Of a stretch of 15,978 bases of DNA, positions 8,218 through 14,662 are shown in pieces. Positions within the stretch are counted from its first letter, which is position 1, and the number at the start of each line of letters is the position of its first letter. The translations under genes were made by a program, and so were the position numbers. Source of the DNA: Bacillota bacterium (GTDB lineage: Bacteria > Bacillota > Clostridia > Lachnospirales > Lachnospiraceae); assembly GCA_023398615.1 (NCBI GenBank), contig JAEWSD010000254.1, positions 1 to 15,978 on the forward strand, given 5' to 3'. The notes beneath the pieces were generated by a model. It did not search any database and had not been told where the DNA came from. It saw nothing but the letters and a program-made list of their open reading frames with translations.

Positions 8218-8295
8218 TTGGTTATCAAAAAAAATAAATTTTTGTTTTTGAATAAATTTTTGGAATATTTAAGATTAAATGTCAGTAAGTTTATA

Positions 8296-8323
8296 AATAT
8301 TTACGAAATATTTCGTAAATATT
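8296..8323. repeat. 28-bp perfect A/T-rich palindrome
   Basis: Two 14-base arms meet without a loop (AATATTTACGAAAT and its complement). It lies in the gene-free stretch 8085-8435, about 80 bases upstream of the chemoreceptor -35 on the minus strand. No T-run follows, so it looks more like a protein-binding site than a terminator. Besides this palindrome, the promoter at 8189-8217 and the terminator at 8360-8405, I see nothing in that stretch. Confidence 0.5.
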
Positions 8324-8359
8324 AGTACAATATGGACTTTTTAAAGAGATAAAATAAAG

Positions 8360-8405
8360 AAAAAATATGGCCGTTGAAACAAACTGATGTCCCAACGGCC
8401 ATATT
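8360..8405 (-). terminator. Rho-independent terminator of the small membrane protein gene
   Basis: A perfect 13-bp stem (8364-8376 with 8393-8405, AATATGGCCGTTG on the plus strand) with a 16-base loop lies 30 bases after the stop codon. On the minus strand it is followed by TTTTTTCTTTAT. Confidence 0.85.
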
Positions 8406-8435
8406 CTTATATTCCCTTTGTGCCGAACAATAGCT

Positions 8436-8999
8436 TCAGCTCTCATTTACCCTCTGCTTCTTCACCCTCACGGTTATCTTAACGAGGATACCGGCTGCTA
8501 TGAACAATGACCACAGAATAATTGCTTTCAGCTTCAGGAAGGTTGCCGCGGACGAGACTGCAACCAGTCCGCGTAATTCTGCCGGATAACTTATTAAGAG
8601 TAGCAGAATGATACTATTTTCCGCCGTGTCAAAGACCGCTCTTGCGGCCGGAATCCAGTAAGCGAACCTAACCGCAATGTTGTGCCGGTAATCCCTGTAA
8701 AAAAAGTTCAGCAGCCGGATCTGAACGATCCCATAACCGATAACAAAAAGAAAGTCCATAATGAAATATAATTCGTATATCCGGAAGCCTTCCGGCATCA
8801 TTCCGCGCAGGATGCGGTATACCGTATCCGCATTGTACGATTTCATATCAAAGGTTCCATAACCGCCGTTATACTGCTCCAAGGCACGGCTTCCCCACGG
8901 GCTGTATTCCATCAGAAGCAGGGCGGCGATACACAGTACGCATCCCCAGATCAAAACAGCCCTGTCCGTCAGTATTTTATTCTCCAGCTTTTTAAGCAT
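8436..8999 (-). CDS. Integral membrane protein of unknown function
   Basis: The product has 187 residues with likely membrane helices at about 14-30, 75-97, 108-140 (in part) and 158-177. Between helices 1 and 2 is an outer loop with GGYGTFDMKSYNADTVYRIL. A motif inside the bilayer, ARAVFDTAENSIIL, carries Asp, Glu and Asn, which could be functional polar residues. The tail is basic. I do not recognise the family. The ATG follows AGGAGG (9017-9012) by 12 bases, and the upstream half of that ribosome site comes from the IS110 left end. Without the IS, this gene starts 17 bases after the RnfC-like gene stop, so it was the third gene of the tetR-rnfC-like operon. Expression is now probably reduced or IS-dependent. 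Confidence 0.7.
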   Translation of the reverse strand: MLKKLENKILTDRAVLIWGCVLCIAALLLMEYSPWGSRALEQYNGGYGTFDMKSYNADTVYRILRGMMPEGFRIYELYFIMDFLFVIGYGIVQIRLLNFFYRDYRHNIAVRFAYWIPAARAVFDTAENSIILLLLISYPAELRGLVAVSSAATFLKLKAIILWSLFIAAGILVKITVRVKKQRVNES

Positions 9000-9029
9000 A
9001 TCTGTATTTATCCTCCTAATATATAAGTG

Positions 9030-9257
9030 TAAGGTTCAAGCACCCAACAGCCAGTTGGGACTTCTCCTTCTCATTGTTCAAGCTGTATAATGATTAAGCA
9101 TCAGTCTGACAGATTTCTCCTTGGACCACTAGGCGTCCGCTAGAAAGCCAGTCAACCAGCTTATCATTTGCAGCCGTTCGTTTTATGCAGGTTGAACTAC
9201 CATGCTGTACGTTCGTTTGATACCCCAGGAGATTGAATAGGCAATGAGTAAAGCTGG
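9030..9257 (+). ncRNA. Predicted IS110 bridge RNA (target- and donor-binding loops)
   Basis: A 5' hairpin, CCCAAC/GTTGGG (9043-9048 with 9054-9059), is followed by two loop regions. Target loop: 9113-9121 ATTTCTCCT matches left target 9006-9014 ATTTATCCT (8 of 9). Then comes a GGAC/GTCC stem (9123-9126 with 9135-9138). Then 9141-9147 TAGAAAG is the exact reverse complement of right target 10618-10624 CTTTCTA. Donor loop: 9187-9193 GCAGGTT matches the right end GCAGGCT (10613-10619) with one U-G wobble. A GAAC/GTTC stem (9194-9197 with 9211-9214) follows, then 9227-9231 AGGAG, the complement of left end CTCCT (9013-9017). An outer stem, CCAGCTT (9156-9162) with AAGCTGG (9251-9257), encloses the donor loop. 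Guide order and polarity match published IS621 bridge RNA. The exact ends are estimates. Confidence 0.72.
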
Positions 9258-9291
9258 AACCATGCAAATTCAATTTTGGAGGTACGTAAGA

Positions 9292-10506
9292 ATGTATAAC
9301 GCGGTAGGTATTGATGTTTCAAAAGGCAAGAGCACCGTCGCAGTCCTGCAGCCCGCAGGCGCCATTATTCGTAAGCCTTTTGATGTACTCCACACCTCTC
9401 AGCAGATGAGTGAATTATCCAGCTATCTCAATTCCCTTGATGGCGATACCAGGGTTGTCATGGAGTGTACCGGCAGATACCATGAGCCTATGGCAAATGC
9501 CTTACATAATGCTGGATTGTTTGTTTCTGTTGTCAATCCACACCTGATTAAAAACTTTGGGAATAACTCCCTTCGAAAAGTCAAATCCGACCCTGCGGAT
9601 GCCAAGAAGATTGCTCGATATACTCTTGACAACTGGGCTGAACTGCGTCAGTATTCATGTATGGATACTACACGTACTCAATTAAAAACACTAAATTCAC
9701 AATTCAGCTTCTTTATGAAGCAAAAGGTTGCTGCAAAAGCAAACCTGATTGCACTGCTGGATAATACATATCCCGGTGTTAATAAACTCTTTGACAGCCC
9801 GGTTCGTGTTGACGGTAGCGAAAAATGGGTAGATTTTGCTTACTCCTTCTGGCATGTGGATTGTGTCCGCAAAATTGGCTTAAAAGCATTTACAGAACGC
9901 TACAAAGCCTTTTGCAAAAAACACCGCTACATCTTCCAGCCTTCAAAGCCTGAAGAACTGTTCCATACCTCAAAGGAACTCATTGCGGTTTTTCCAAAAG
10001 AAAACACCTACAAGCGGTTAATCCAGCAAAGCATTCAGCAGTTGAACCTTGCTTCCGAACAGGTAGAGCAGCTTCGCAAAGAAATGGATGAACTTGCCTC
10101 TACGCTGCCGGAATACAGCACTGTCATGGGCATATATGGTGTGGGCAAAACTTACGGACCCCAGCTCATTGCTGAAATCGGTGACGTATCAAGATTCACC
10201 CACAGAGAAGCTTTAACTGCTTTCGCAGGTGTTGACCCCGGTGTCGATCAGTCTGGACAACACAACTCCAAGAGCAACAGGGCTTCAAAAGCCGGTTCTG
10301 CAAGACTTCGCAAGACCCTGTTCCAGATCATGACTACCCTGCTCCAGAATGCGCCGGAAGAAGATCCGGTTTACCGTTTCCTAGACAAGAAACGTTCTGA
10401 AGGTAAGCCCTACTATGTCTACATGACCGCTGGAGCCAACAAGTTCCTGCGCATCTACTATGGCAAAGTCAAAGAGTGTCTGAGCAATTTAGAGCAGGCA
10501 GAATAG
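9292..10506 (+). CDS. IS110-family transposase (DEDD recombinase)
   Basis: From the ATG at 9292 the product has 404 residues; GGAGGT at 9279-9284 is 7 bases upstream. An in-frame ATG at 9244 lies inside the predicted bridge RNA stem and lacks a ribosome site, so it is rejected. The N-terminal RuvC-like domain shows the DEDD set: D8 in GIDVSKGKS, E58 in VVMECTG, and D100 and D103 in KSDPADAKK. A coiled middle (about 130-270) leads to the Transposase_20 domain with GIYGVGKTYGPQLIAEIGD and AGVDPGVDQSGQ, where S321 of the SG motif is the expected nucleophile, followed by ASKAGSARLRK. All key residues are present and no frameshift is seen, so the enzyme is probably active. Confidence 0.95.
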   Translation: MYNAVGIDVSKGKSTVAVLQPAGAIIRKPFDVLHTSQQMSELSSYLNSLDGDTRVVMECTGRYHEPMANALHNAGLFVSVVNPHLIKNFGNNSLRKVKSDPADAKKIARYTLDNWAELRQYSCMDTTRTQLKTLNSQFSFFMKQKVAAKANLIALLDNTYPGVNKLFDSPVRVDGSEKWVDFAYSFWHVDCVRKIGLKAFTERYKAFCKKHRYIFQPSKPEELFHTSKELIAVFPKENTYKRLIQQSIQQLNLASEQVEQLRKEMDELASTLPEYSTVMGIYGVGKTYGPQLIAEIGDVSRFTHREALTAFAGVDPGVDQSGQHNSKSNRASKAGSARLRKTLFQIMTTLLQNAPEEDPVYRFLDKKRSEGKPYYVYMTAGANKFLRIYYGKVKECLSNLEQAE

Positions 10507-10621
10507 CATTTTTCTACATATCCTTTTCAACGACCGGCTATTTGGGCGGTCTTGGAGTTGTGCCCAAAATCATCTCTGATAATTTTTTCAAAAAATACTT
10601 GACTTTTTATTAGCAGGCTTT

Positions 10622-11746
10622 CTACAGTACTGAGATTTTGTAATCAGAAATCTTCTGTGACAGCACTTTGTCCGCATTGCAGGAATAGCTGCAGGCCCCG
10701 CACCCGATACAAAGCTCGGGGTGAAGCCGTGCCAGGTCTTTTGTATCCCCTTTCTCCAGCTTCCGGATAATCTTAGGTATCTTTAAGCCCGCCGGACAGG
10801 CCTGTGAACAGGCCCCGCACTTTGAACACTTTGCATTTTCTTTATATACCGGGGTATTCGCATATGCTATGAAATTAACAGTCCGGGCCACGGTATCCCC
10901 CCGTTTTATTTCATTTCCCTGCATGGCTCCCCCGCCACAGAACAGTTTCCTGCCCTCTGCCGCTCCGAATATTCTTTCTGCAATACCAGCCATGTCATCT
11001 CCGATTTTAACTCTGGCAATTACCGCCTTACCGGACGGCAGGTCCGCAATCGTAAGAAATTTGGTATCCGCGCCGCGGTCAAAACAGACCGCCTCATAGA
11101 TTGCACAAACTGTCTGTATATTCAGAATCAGAATACCTTCTTTTGCGGGAACGGCGCTTTGTCCGATATCCTGGTCAAGCAATTCCTTTACAAGGATGCG
11201 TTCCGCTCCCATCGGGTAGCGATCCGGCAAAACCCTGATCTCCGCCTCGTTGACATCCGGAAGATTTTCCGCATCCTTTACGGCAAGAAGTACTTTTTCA
11301 AATTCAAAAAAACTCTCTAACAGCCCGATTCCTTTCTCTATTTCATCCGTACGGTTGCGCAGAATCCAGGCATCATGCAGCAGTCCGGGGTCACATTCGA
11401 TACCGTTGACGATCAGGTATTTCCTGTCACAACCCGCTTTTGCAAAGGTATCGATCTTCCTGTAAGCCGGGAAGGCCGCGCCGCCGAATCCATATACATT
11501 ATGATTTTTTATTCTGTCAATCAAGTCACTCAGGGTTAAGGAACCGGTATCAGCAGAGACCTGCTTGCCGGCATCGCTGCCTGCATCGGTAAGATCATAG
11601 TAAGCCTTTCCCTCCCCAGAGAGTCTTACCACCTTCTTAATCACTATCTTTGCCTGACCTGGGGCAAGTTTCTTTTTAAAATGTGACAGTAATATTTTTA
11701 GTGTAAACTTCTCTTTCTCTTTCTTAATTATCGGATAACCTGTCAT
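10622..11746 (-). CDS. RnfC-like electron-transfer protein with two [4Fe-4S] clusters
   Basis: The product has 374 residues. A flavin/nucleotide-binding region contains GFGGAAFPAYRKI (86-98) and VNGIECDPGL (113-122), as in RnfC and NuoF proteins. A middle domain of SLBB type follows, with the CGGGAMQGNEI block at about 270-280. The C-terminus has two ferredoxin motifs: C307-x2-C310-x2-C313-x3-C317 (P318) and C346-x2-C349-x2-C352-x3-C356. This resembles RnfC and the soluble RnfC-like PrdC of Stickland metabolism, but it is shorter, and no other rnf or prd genes are present. I infer an NAD(P)H- or ferredoxin-linked electron carrier with unknown partners. The gene starts 24 bases after the TetR gene. 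The IS110 insertion lies 3 bases after its stop codon, leaving the protein intact. Confidence 0.8.
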   Translation of the reverse strand: MTGYPIIKKEKEKFTLKILLSHFKKKLAPGQAKIVIKKVVRLSGEGKAYYDLTDAGSDAGKQVSADTGSLTLSDLIDRIKNHNVYGFGGAAFPAYRKIDTFAKAGCDRKYLIVNGIECDPGLLHDAWILRNRTDEIEKGIGLLESFFEFEKVLLAVKDAENLPDVNEAEIRVLPDRYPMGAERILVKELLDQDIGQSAVPAKEGILILNIQTVCAIYEAVCFDRGADTKFLTIADLPSGKAVIARVKIGDDMAGIAERIFGAAEGRKLFCGGGAMQGNEIKRGDTVARTVNFIAYANTPVYKENAKCSKCGACSQACPAGLKIPKIIRKLEKGDTKDLARLHPELCIGCGACSYSCNADKVLSQKISDYKISVL

Positions 11747-11770
11747 TCTTTATCTCCTTTTGTAAAATGG

Positions 11771-12355
11771 TCACTTTATCAGTAATCCGGCAAGCAATTC
11801 CGGCTTGATCATCTTAAAATTGCTATCAAACAGCTTTTTCAGAGCAAGCATCTGGACGATGCTCCAGTAGTAATCCGACAGCTCCGCCGGGTTGCCTTCC
11901 AGGACTGTCCCTTCCTTCTGCCCTGCCGATACCAGCATTTCAAAATACTTCAGCACTTTCTCATCATACCGGTTCAAATTGGCGTTCCCGCTCTCCATCA
12001 TAACCCGGATGCTCAATACAAGATTATAGGTATCGGTACCCATAGAATCAATTGTCTGAATCAGGAAACCGGACAATTTAAGTATTTTCTCCGAAACGCT
12101 TCTGTCCGCTTCCATAAGTCTGATCATGTTCTTTTTATTTACGCCGAGAAACGTAACGACAATCTCATTAAACAGCTCTTCCTTCGACTTGAAGTAGCAG
12201 TAGATCGTCCCCTGTCCTACTCCTATGTAGCTTGAAAGGTCACTCATTTTCGTCCCTGCAAATCCGTTCTTCGCAAAATAGATAAGTGCACCGTTCATTA
12301 TCCTGTTCCTGGTATTCTCGCGGATCTCTTCACATTGCTGTTTCGTTTTCGGCAT
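11771..12355 (-). CDS. TetR/AcrR family transcriptional regulator
   Basis: The product has 194 residues. The N-terminal helix-turn-helix (about 14-60) shows RIMNGALIYFAKNGFAGTKMSD and IGVGQGTIYCYFKSKEELF (each in part), the classic TetR signature. The C-terminal helical domain (about 65-194) should bind a ligand that cannot be predicted. The ATG follows AGGAGG by 5-6 bases. It is the first gene of an operon with the RnfC-like gene and, before IS110 entry, the small membrane protein gene. A palindrome overlapping the transcription start suggests self-repression, released by a compound whose handling needs the RnfC-like redox protein. Confidence 0.9.
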   Translation of the reverse strand: MPKTKQQCEEIRENTRNRIMNGALIYFAKNGFAGTKMSDLSSYIGVGQGTIYCYFKSKEELFNEIVVTFLGVNKKNMIRLMEADRSVSEKILKLSGFLIQTIDSMGTDTYNLVLSIRVMMESGNANLNRYDEKVLKYFEMLVSAGQKEGTVLEGNPAELSDYYWSIVQMLALKKLFDSNFKMIKPELLAGLLIK

Positions 12356-12413
12356 GTTTACCTCCTGTCTGCGTGTTTATCTTCACACTAAAACCGGTTT
12401 TATTATTTTCTAT

Positions 12414-12461
12414 TGAATATATATTCATTCATAAAATAACACATATTGGGAGCCATGTCAA
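12414..12461 (-). promoter_or_regulatory. Promoter and likely TetR operator of the tetR-rnfC-like operon
   Basis: On the minus strand TTGACA (12461-12456), 17 bases and TATTTT (12438-12433) form the promoter. A perfect 14-base palindrome, TGAATATATATTCA (12414-12427), lies just downstream over the expected start site. An extra ATGAA half-site copy precedes it. A second TTGACA at 12472-12467 has no matching -10. Confidence 0.65.
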
Positions 12462-12536
12462 TATTATGTCAAAATTTTTTAAAATCTCCCAATTTAAAAA
12501 TTCAAAGTATTCCTAACAAGATCTTTTCTATGAAAT

Positions 12537-12562
12537 AAAAAAGAGTTTCGTTTACGAAACTC
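12537..12562 (-). terminator. Rho-independent terminator
   Basis: The 8-bp stem GAGTTTCG/CGAAACTC (12543-12550 with 12555-12562) has a 4-base loop and is followed on the minus strand by six T residues and ATTTC. It is the last of a series of hairpins between the dehydrogenase and tetR genes. Confidence 0.7.
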
Positions 12563-12686
12563 GCGCGCCGAGCGCGGCCGGCTTTGCCGGTAAAATTCCT
12601 AAGCTTTGTTTTTTAAGCTTTGCGTGCTGAGTGCGCACCCATAGCGGAGCGCTTTTTATCGTATAGGATGAACTTTCCTATACGAT
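12563..12686. repeat. Cluster of stacked hairpins (GC-rich and A/T-rich)
   Basis: Several inverted repeats follow one another here. CCGGC/GCCGG lies at 12578-12590. AAGCTT pairs with AAGCTT around a T-run near 12601-12620. A near-perfect 16-bp stem with a 7-base loop lies at 12653-12668 and 12676-12691 (TTTTTATCGTATAGGA). With the terminators on both sides, this accounts for the gene-free stretch 12517-12776. No open frame of note or ribosome site was seen. It may be a repeat family of the genome or an RNA gene. Confidence 0.5.
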
Positions 12687-12744
12687 AAAAAATCGATATT
12701 ACGAAAATAAATGAATACTCATATTATTTCCGCAATATCGATTT
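12687..12744 (-). terminator. Probable terminator of the dehydrogenase gene
   Basis: An 11-bp stem AAATCGATATT/AATATCGATTT (12690-12700 with 12734-12744) has a further imperfect inner stem, and on the minus strand it runs into TTTTTT. It lies 32 bases after the dehydrogenase stop. Its last bases overlap the neighbouring 16-bp hairpin, so the two structures may compete. Confidence 0.6.
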
Positions 12745-12776
12745 AGTACTGTAAGCCCTGTTATATCCAAAACCGC

Positions 12777-13814
12777 TTACAGCCAGGGATTAATTACATA
12801 TTTACCTTTCGCGCGAAGCTCCGGTTTGCTTAATATCTCCGGCAGATAGTTAAGACCGCAGACATCATGAATCATGGATTTAACATCCAGCCTTCCTGAA
12901 TCAATCAGGGCAAGCGCCCTTGTGTGTGTATAAGGATTGATAAAGGAGGCCTTTAACTCAATTTCTTTCTGGAATATCTCAAACGGTCTGACTTTTATTT
13001 CTTCATCCGGCTTGGTCAAACCAAACATCATGACAACAGACTTATTCCCTGCGATATCGATTGCCTGCTCGATCGTTTTCGGCAGGCCCACACATTCGAT
13101 GACCGTATGAAGCCGTTTGATATTATTTGCCTTTAATACTTCCTTCACATCCTGTGTCACAGGGTTAATGACAATATCCGCTCCAAGCTTTTTTGCTACC
13201 TCCTGTTTGCTTAACACGGGCTCAATCAGGACTATCTTCGCAGCACCCTCCAGTCTGGCAAGCTGGAGCATAATCAGTCCGATCATTCCGCCGCCGATCA
13301 CCGCAACATTGCTTCCCGGCCCGATGCCGCACATGTCGATACCGTGCAGACAGCAGGCTACGGGCTCCGCCATAGCGCCCTGCTCGAAGGTGGTATGATC
13401 GCCAAGCAGATAGACCTGCTTTTCATCCACCTTGCAATACTGGGAGAAACCGCCGTTTACCGTTGTTCCATAACCGATCATATGCTCGCAGTAGTGGGCA
13501 ATACCTTCCCGGCAGTAATAGCAGTTCCCGCAATACCGGTTCGGATCAATGCACACTCTGTCTCCGGCTTTGACACCGGTAACTTCTGCTCCTGTCCTTT
13601 CGACAATACCTGAGAATTCATGTCCCAGAATAACGGGAGGTGTCGTATCCGCCGCTCCTTTATCGCCGCTAAAGATGTGGACATCCGTTCCGCATACTCC
13701 GCAGGCCATAACCTTTATCAGTACGTCATGGTTTCCGATTTCCGGAACACCGGCTTCCTCAACACGCATATCATGTCTGCCGTAAAATACGGCGCTTTTC
13801 ATTACATCGTTCAT
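12777..13814 (-). CDS. Zinc-dependent medium-chain dehydrogenase (sorbitol/threonine dehydrogenase-like)
   Basis: The product has 345 residues, normal for the MDR family. Catalytic zinc ligands are C41 (GVCGTDVHI), H65 and E66 (GHEFSG) and probably E140 (MAEPVACCLHG). The structural zinc set is C95, C98, C101 and C109. The NAD-binding fold has VIGGGMIGL (172-180) and an acidic IEP at the end of the second strand, favouring NAD over NADP. This is the pattern of polyol, 2,3-butanediol and threonine dehydrogenases; the substrate cannot be set from sequence. The ATG at 13814 follows GGAGGG by 6 bases; a second ATG four codons on is less well placed. It is a single-gene unit with its own promoter and terminator. 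Confidence 0.88.
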   Translation of the reverse strand: MNDVMKSAVFYGRHDMRVEEAGVPEIGNHDVLIKVMACGVCGTDVHIFSGDKGAADTTPPVILGHEFSGIVERTGAEVTGVKAGDRVCIDPNRYCGNCYYCREGIAHYCEHMIGYGTTVNGGFSQYCKVDEKQVYLLGDHTTFEQGAMAEPVACCLHGIDMCGIGPGSNVAVIGGGMIGLIMLQLARLEGAAKIVLIEPVLSKQEVAKKLGADIVINPVTQDVKEVLKANNIKRLHTVIECVGLPKTIEQAIDIAGNKSVVMMFGLTKPDEEIKVRPFEIFQKEIELKASFINPYTHTRALALIDSGRLDVKSMIHDVCGLNYLPEILSKPELRAKGKYVINPWL

Positions 13815-13919
13815 AAAAACCCTCCGTTTAAACTCTTTTCAGTTCAGTTACATCAAAAGCAATAAAAGTTTAATGAAACAGTTCTTTCCGCTCGAAAACT
13901 GATAGATTAAGCTATCACT

Positions 13920-13948
13920 ATATTACCACATGTACATGAATTGTTCAA
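13920..13948 (-). promoter_or_regulatory. Promoter for the dehydrogenase gene with palindrome in the spacer
   Basis: On the minus strand TTGAAC (13948-13943), 17 bases and TAATAT (13925-13920) precede the gene by about 105 bases. The perfect 10-base palindrome CATGTACATG (13929-13938) sits between -35 and -10, a good position for a repressor. Confidence 0.5.
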
Positions 13949-14002
13949 TATGGCAGAGCAGTAATTCAAGCTTGTTTATACAGAACCTTTTGTCACCATA
14001 TA

Positions 14003-14072
14003 TGGAAATAAGGAGGAAATAGGAGTATAATATATTTATCAGAAATAAAAAGCACTTGCGCCCATTGGCGCC
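14003..14072 (+). promoter_or_regulatory. Promoter and leader hairpin for the tail-assembly-like gene
   Basis: TGGAAA (14003-14008), 17 bases and a perfect TATAAT (14026-14031) lie about 75 bases upstream of the chosen ATG. The leader contains the hairpin GCGCC-CATT-GGCGC (14058-14071). Together with the dehydrogenase promoter, this accounts for the gene-free stretch 13815-14104. Confidence 0.55.
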
Positions 14073-14104
14073 AAAAGCAAAAAATGGAAGGGAGAGCAGT
14101 GAAC

Positions 14105-14419
14105 ATGGTATTTCAGACGGAGTATGAATTTGAATTACCTAAAGGTTATATTGATGATAAGGGAAATATACATAAAAAGGGAAGCATGCGATTGGCTACG
14201 GCTGCGGATGAAATCATTCCTTTGAAGGACCCAAGAGTACAAGAAAATCCGGGTTATTTAACTATTATAATATTGTCACGGGTAATCATCAGTCTGGGAG
14301 AGTTAAAGGCAATTGAACCAACGATGATTGAAAAACTTTTTGTCTCCGATTTAACCTATTTACAGGATTTATATCAACGTATCAATGGAACCGAAGGTAA
14401 CAGTTCAGCTAGAATTTAA
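14105..14419 (+). CDS. Phage-tail / contractile-injection assembly-like small protein (orphan)
   Basis: The product has 104 residues from the ATG at 14105, which has GGGAG about 10 bases upstream. An in-frame ATG at 14084 has no ribosome site. The order FELPKGYIDDKGNIHKKGSM, MRLATAADEIIPLKDPRVQENP, YLTIIILSRVI and LFVSDLTYLQDLYQRIN (quoted in parts) resembles small proteins annotated as phage tail assembly proteins in extracellular contractile injection clusters. That match is from memory of the family, not a search. Those proteins normally sit among baseplate, tube and sheath genes; none are here, and the neighbours are metabolic. It has its own promoter, so it is expressed alone, as an orphan relic or a repurposed protein. 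Confidence 0.62.
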   Translation: MVFQTEYEFELPKGYIDDKGNIHKKGSMRLATAADEIIPLKDPRVQENPGYLTIIILSRVIISLGELKAIEPTMIEKLFVSDLTYLQDLYQRINGTEGNSSARI

Positions 14420-14426
14420 TAAAGGA

Positions 14427-14560
14427 TTGACGGTATTACTTATGTATGTTATTATTTTAACATGAATATGTACTTTTCCGGTTGGCAGTTGTAATTCGAC
14501 TGTTTCAAGTTTTTAGCTTATAGGGTGGAGAGCTTCTATGTTGAAGTTCTCCATTTTTTT
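14427..14560 (+). ncRNA. Candidate small RNA or attenuating leader (promoter plus terminator unit)
   Basis: TTGACG (14427-14432), 17 bases and TATTAT (14450-14455) form a near-consensus promoter only 7 bases after the preceding stop codon. About 70 bases further on, an 11-bp stem (14526-14536 with 14543-14553, one G-U pair) is followed by seven T residues (14554-14560). The product would be about 100 nt from roughly 14462. Only a 10-codon frame without a ribosome site is inside (ATG at 14462). It could be a free small RNA or a leader that attenuates the decarboxylase operon starting at 14663. The terminator would also end transcripts of the preceding gene. I recognise no riboswitch class. Confidence 0.5.
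14526..14560 (+). terminator. Rho-independent terminator
   Basis: The stem TGGAGAGCTTC with GAAGTTCTCCA, a 6-base loop and a following run of seven T make a textbook terminator 107 bases after the tail-assembly-like gene. A weaker 8-bp hairpin (14598-14605 with 14614-14621) lies downstream in the leader of the next operon. Confidence 0.85.
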
Positions 14561-14662
14561 ATTTCATAATAAAAGTTTCAAAGCATTACTGGTAAATAAA
14601 TCTTCTTATTTCGGAAGATTTTATGAATTACAAAAATAGTATTTTGAAAAGAGGTGAAAGGA

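Larger units (their letters stand above)
9013..10619 (+). mobile_element. IS110-family insertion sequence (IS110 group, 5' bridge RNA)
   Basis: The element has one DEDD transposase gene, about 275 bases of 5' non-coding DNA and about 110 bases of 3' non-coding DNA. There are no terminal inverted repeats and no target duplication beyond a CT dinucleotide at each edge (9013-9014 and 10618-10619). This is the pattern expected for IS110, which excises as a circle and inserts by bridge-RNA-guided recombination at a short core. The edges are inferred from three signs: the rejoined host operon, the guide matches, and the circle-junction promoter. That promoter pairs TTGACT (10599-10604) at the right end with TAATAT (9017-9022) at the left end, giving a 17-base spacer after joining. 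CT at 9016-9017 is an alternative left core but fits the donor guide less well. Confidence 0.85.

Noticed and set aside
9016..9017. Alternative left core CT of the IS
   Set aside because: It also gives a junction promoter, but it loses the left-target alignment at the core and the AGGAG donor-guide match.
9244..9291. Upstream ATG giving a 420-residue transposase
   Set aside because: It has no ribosome site, lies in the 3' stem of the predicted bridge RNA, and adds 16 residues before the family-typical start MYNAVGIDVSK.
12537..12744. CRISPR array
   Set aside because: The inverted repeats are all different and there are no regularly spaced direct repeats.
14084..14104. Earlier ATG of the tail-assembly-like gene
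   Set aside because: No ribosome site precedes it; GGGAG lies between it and the ATG at 14105.
14105..14419. Prophage or complete contractile injection cluster
   Set aside because: No sheath, tube, baseplate, integrase or capsid gene is present on either side.
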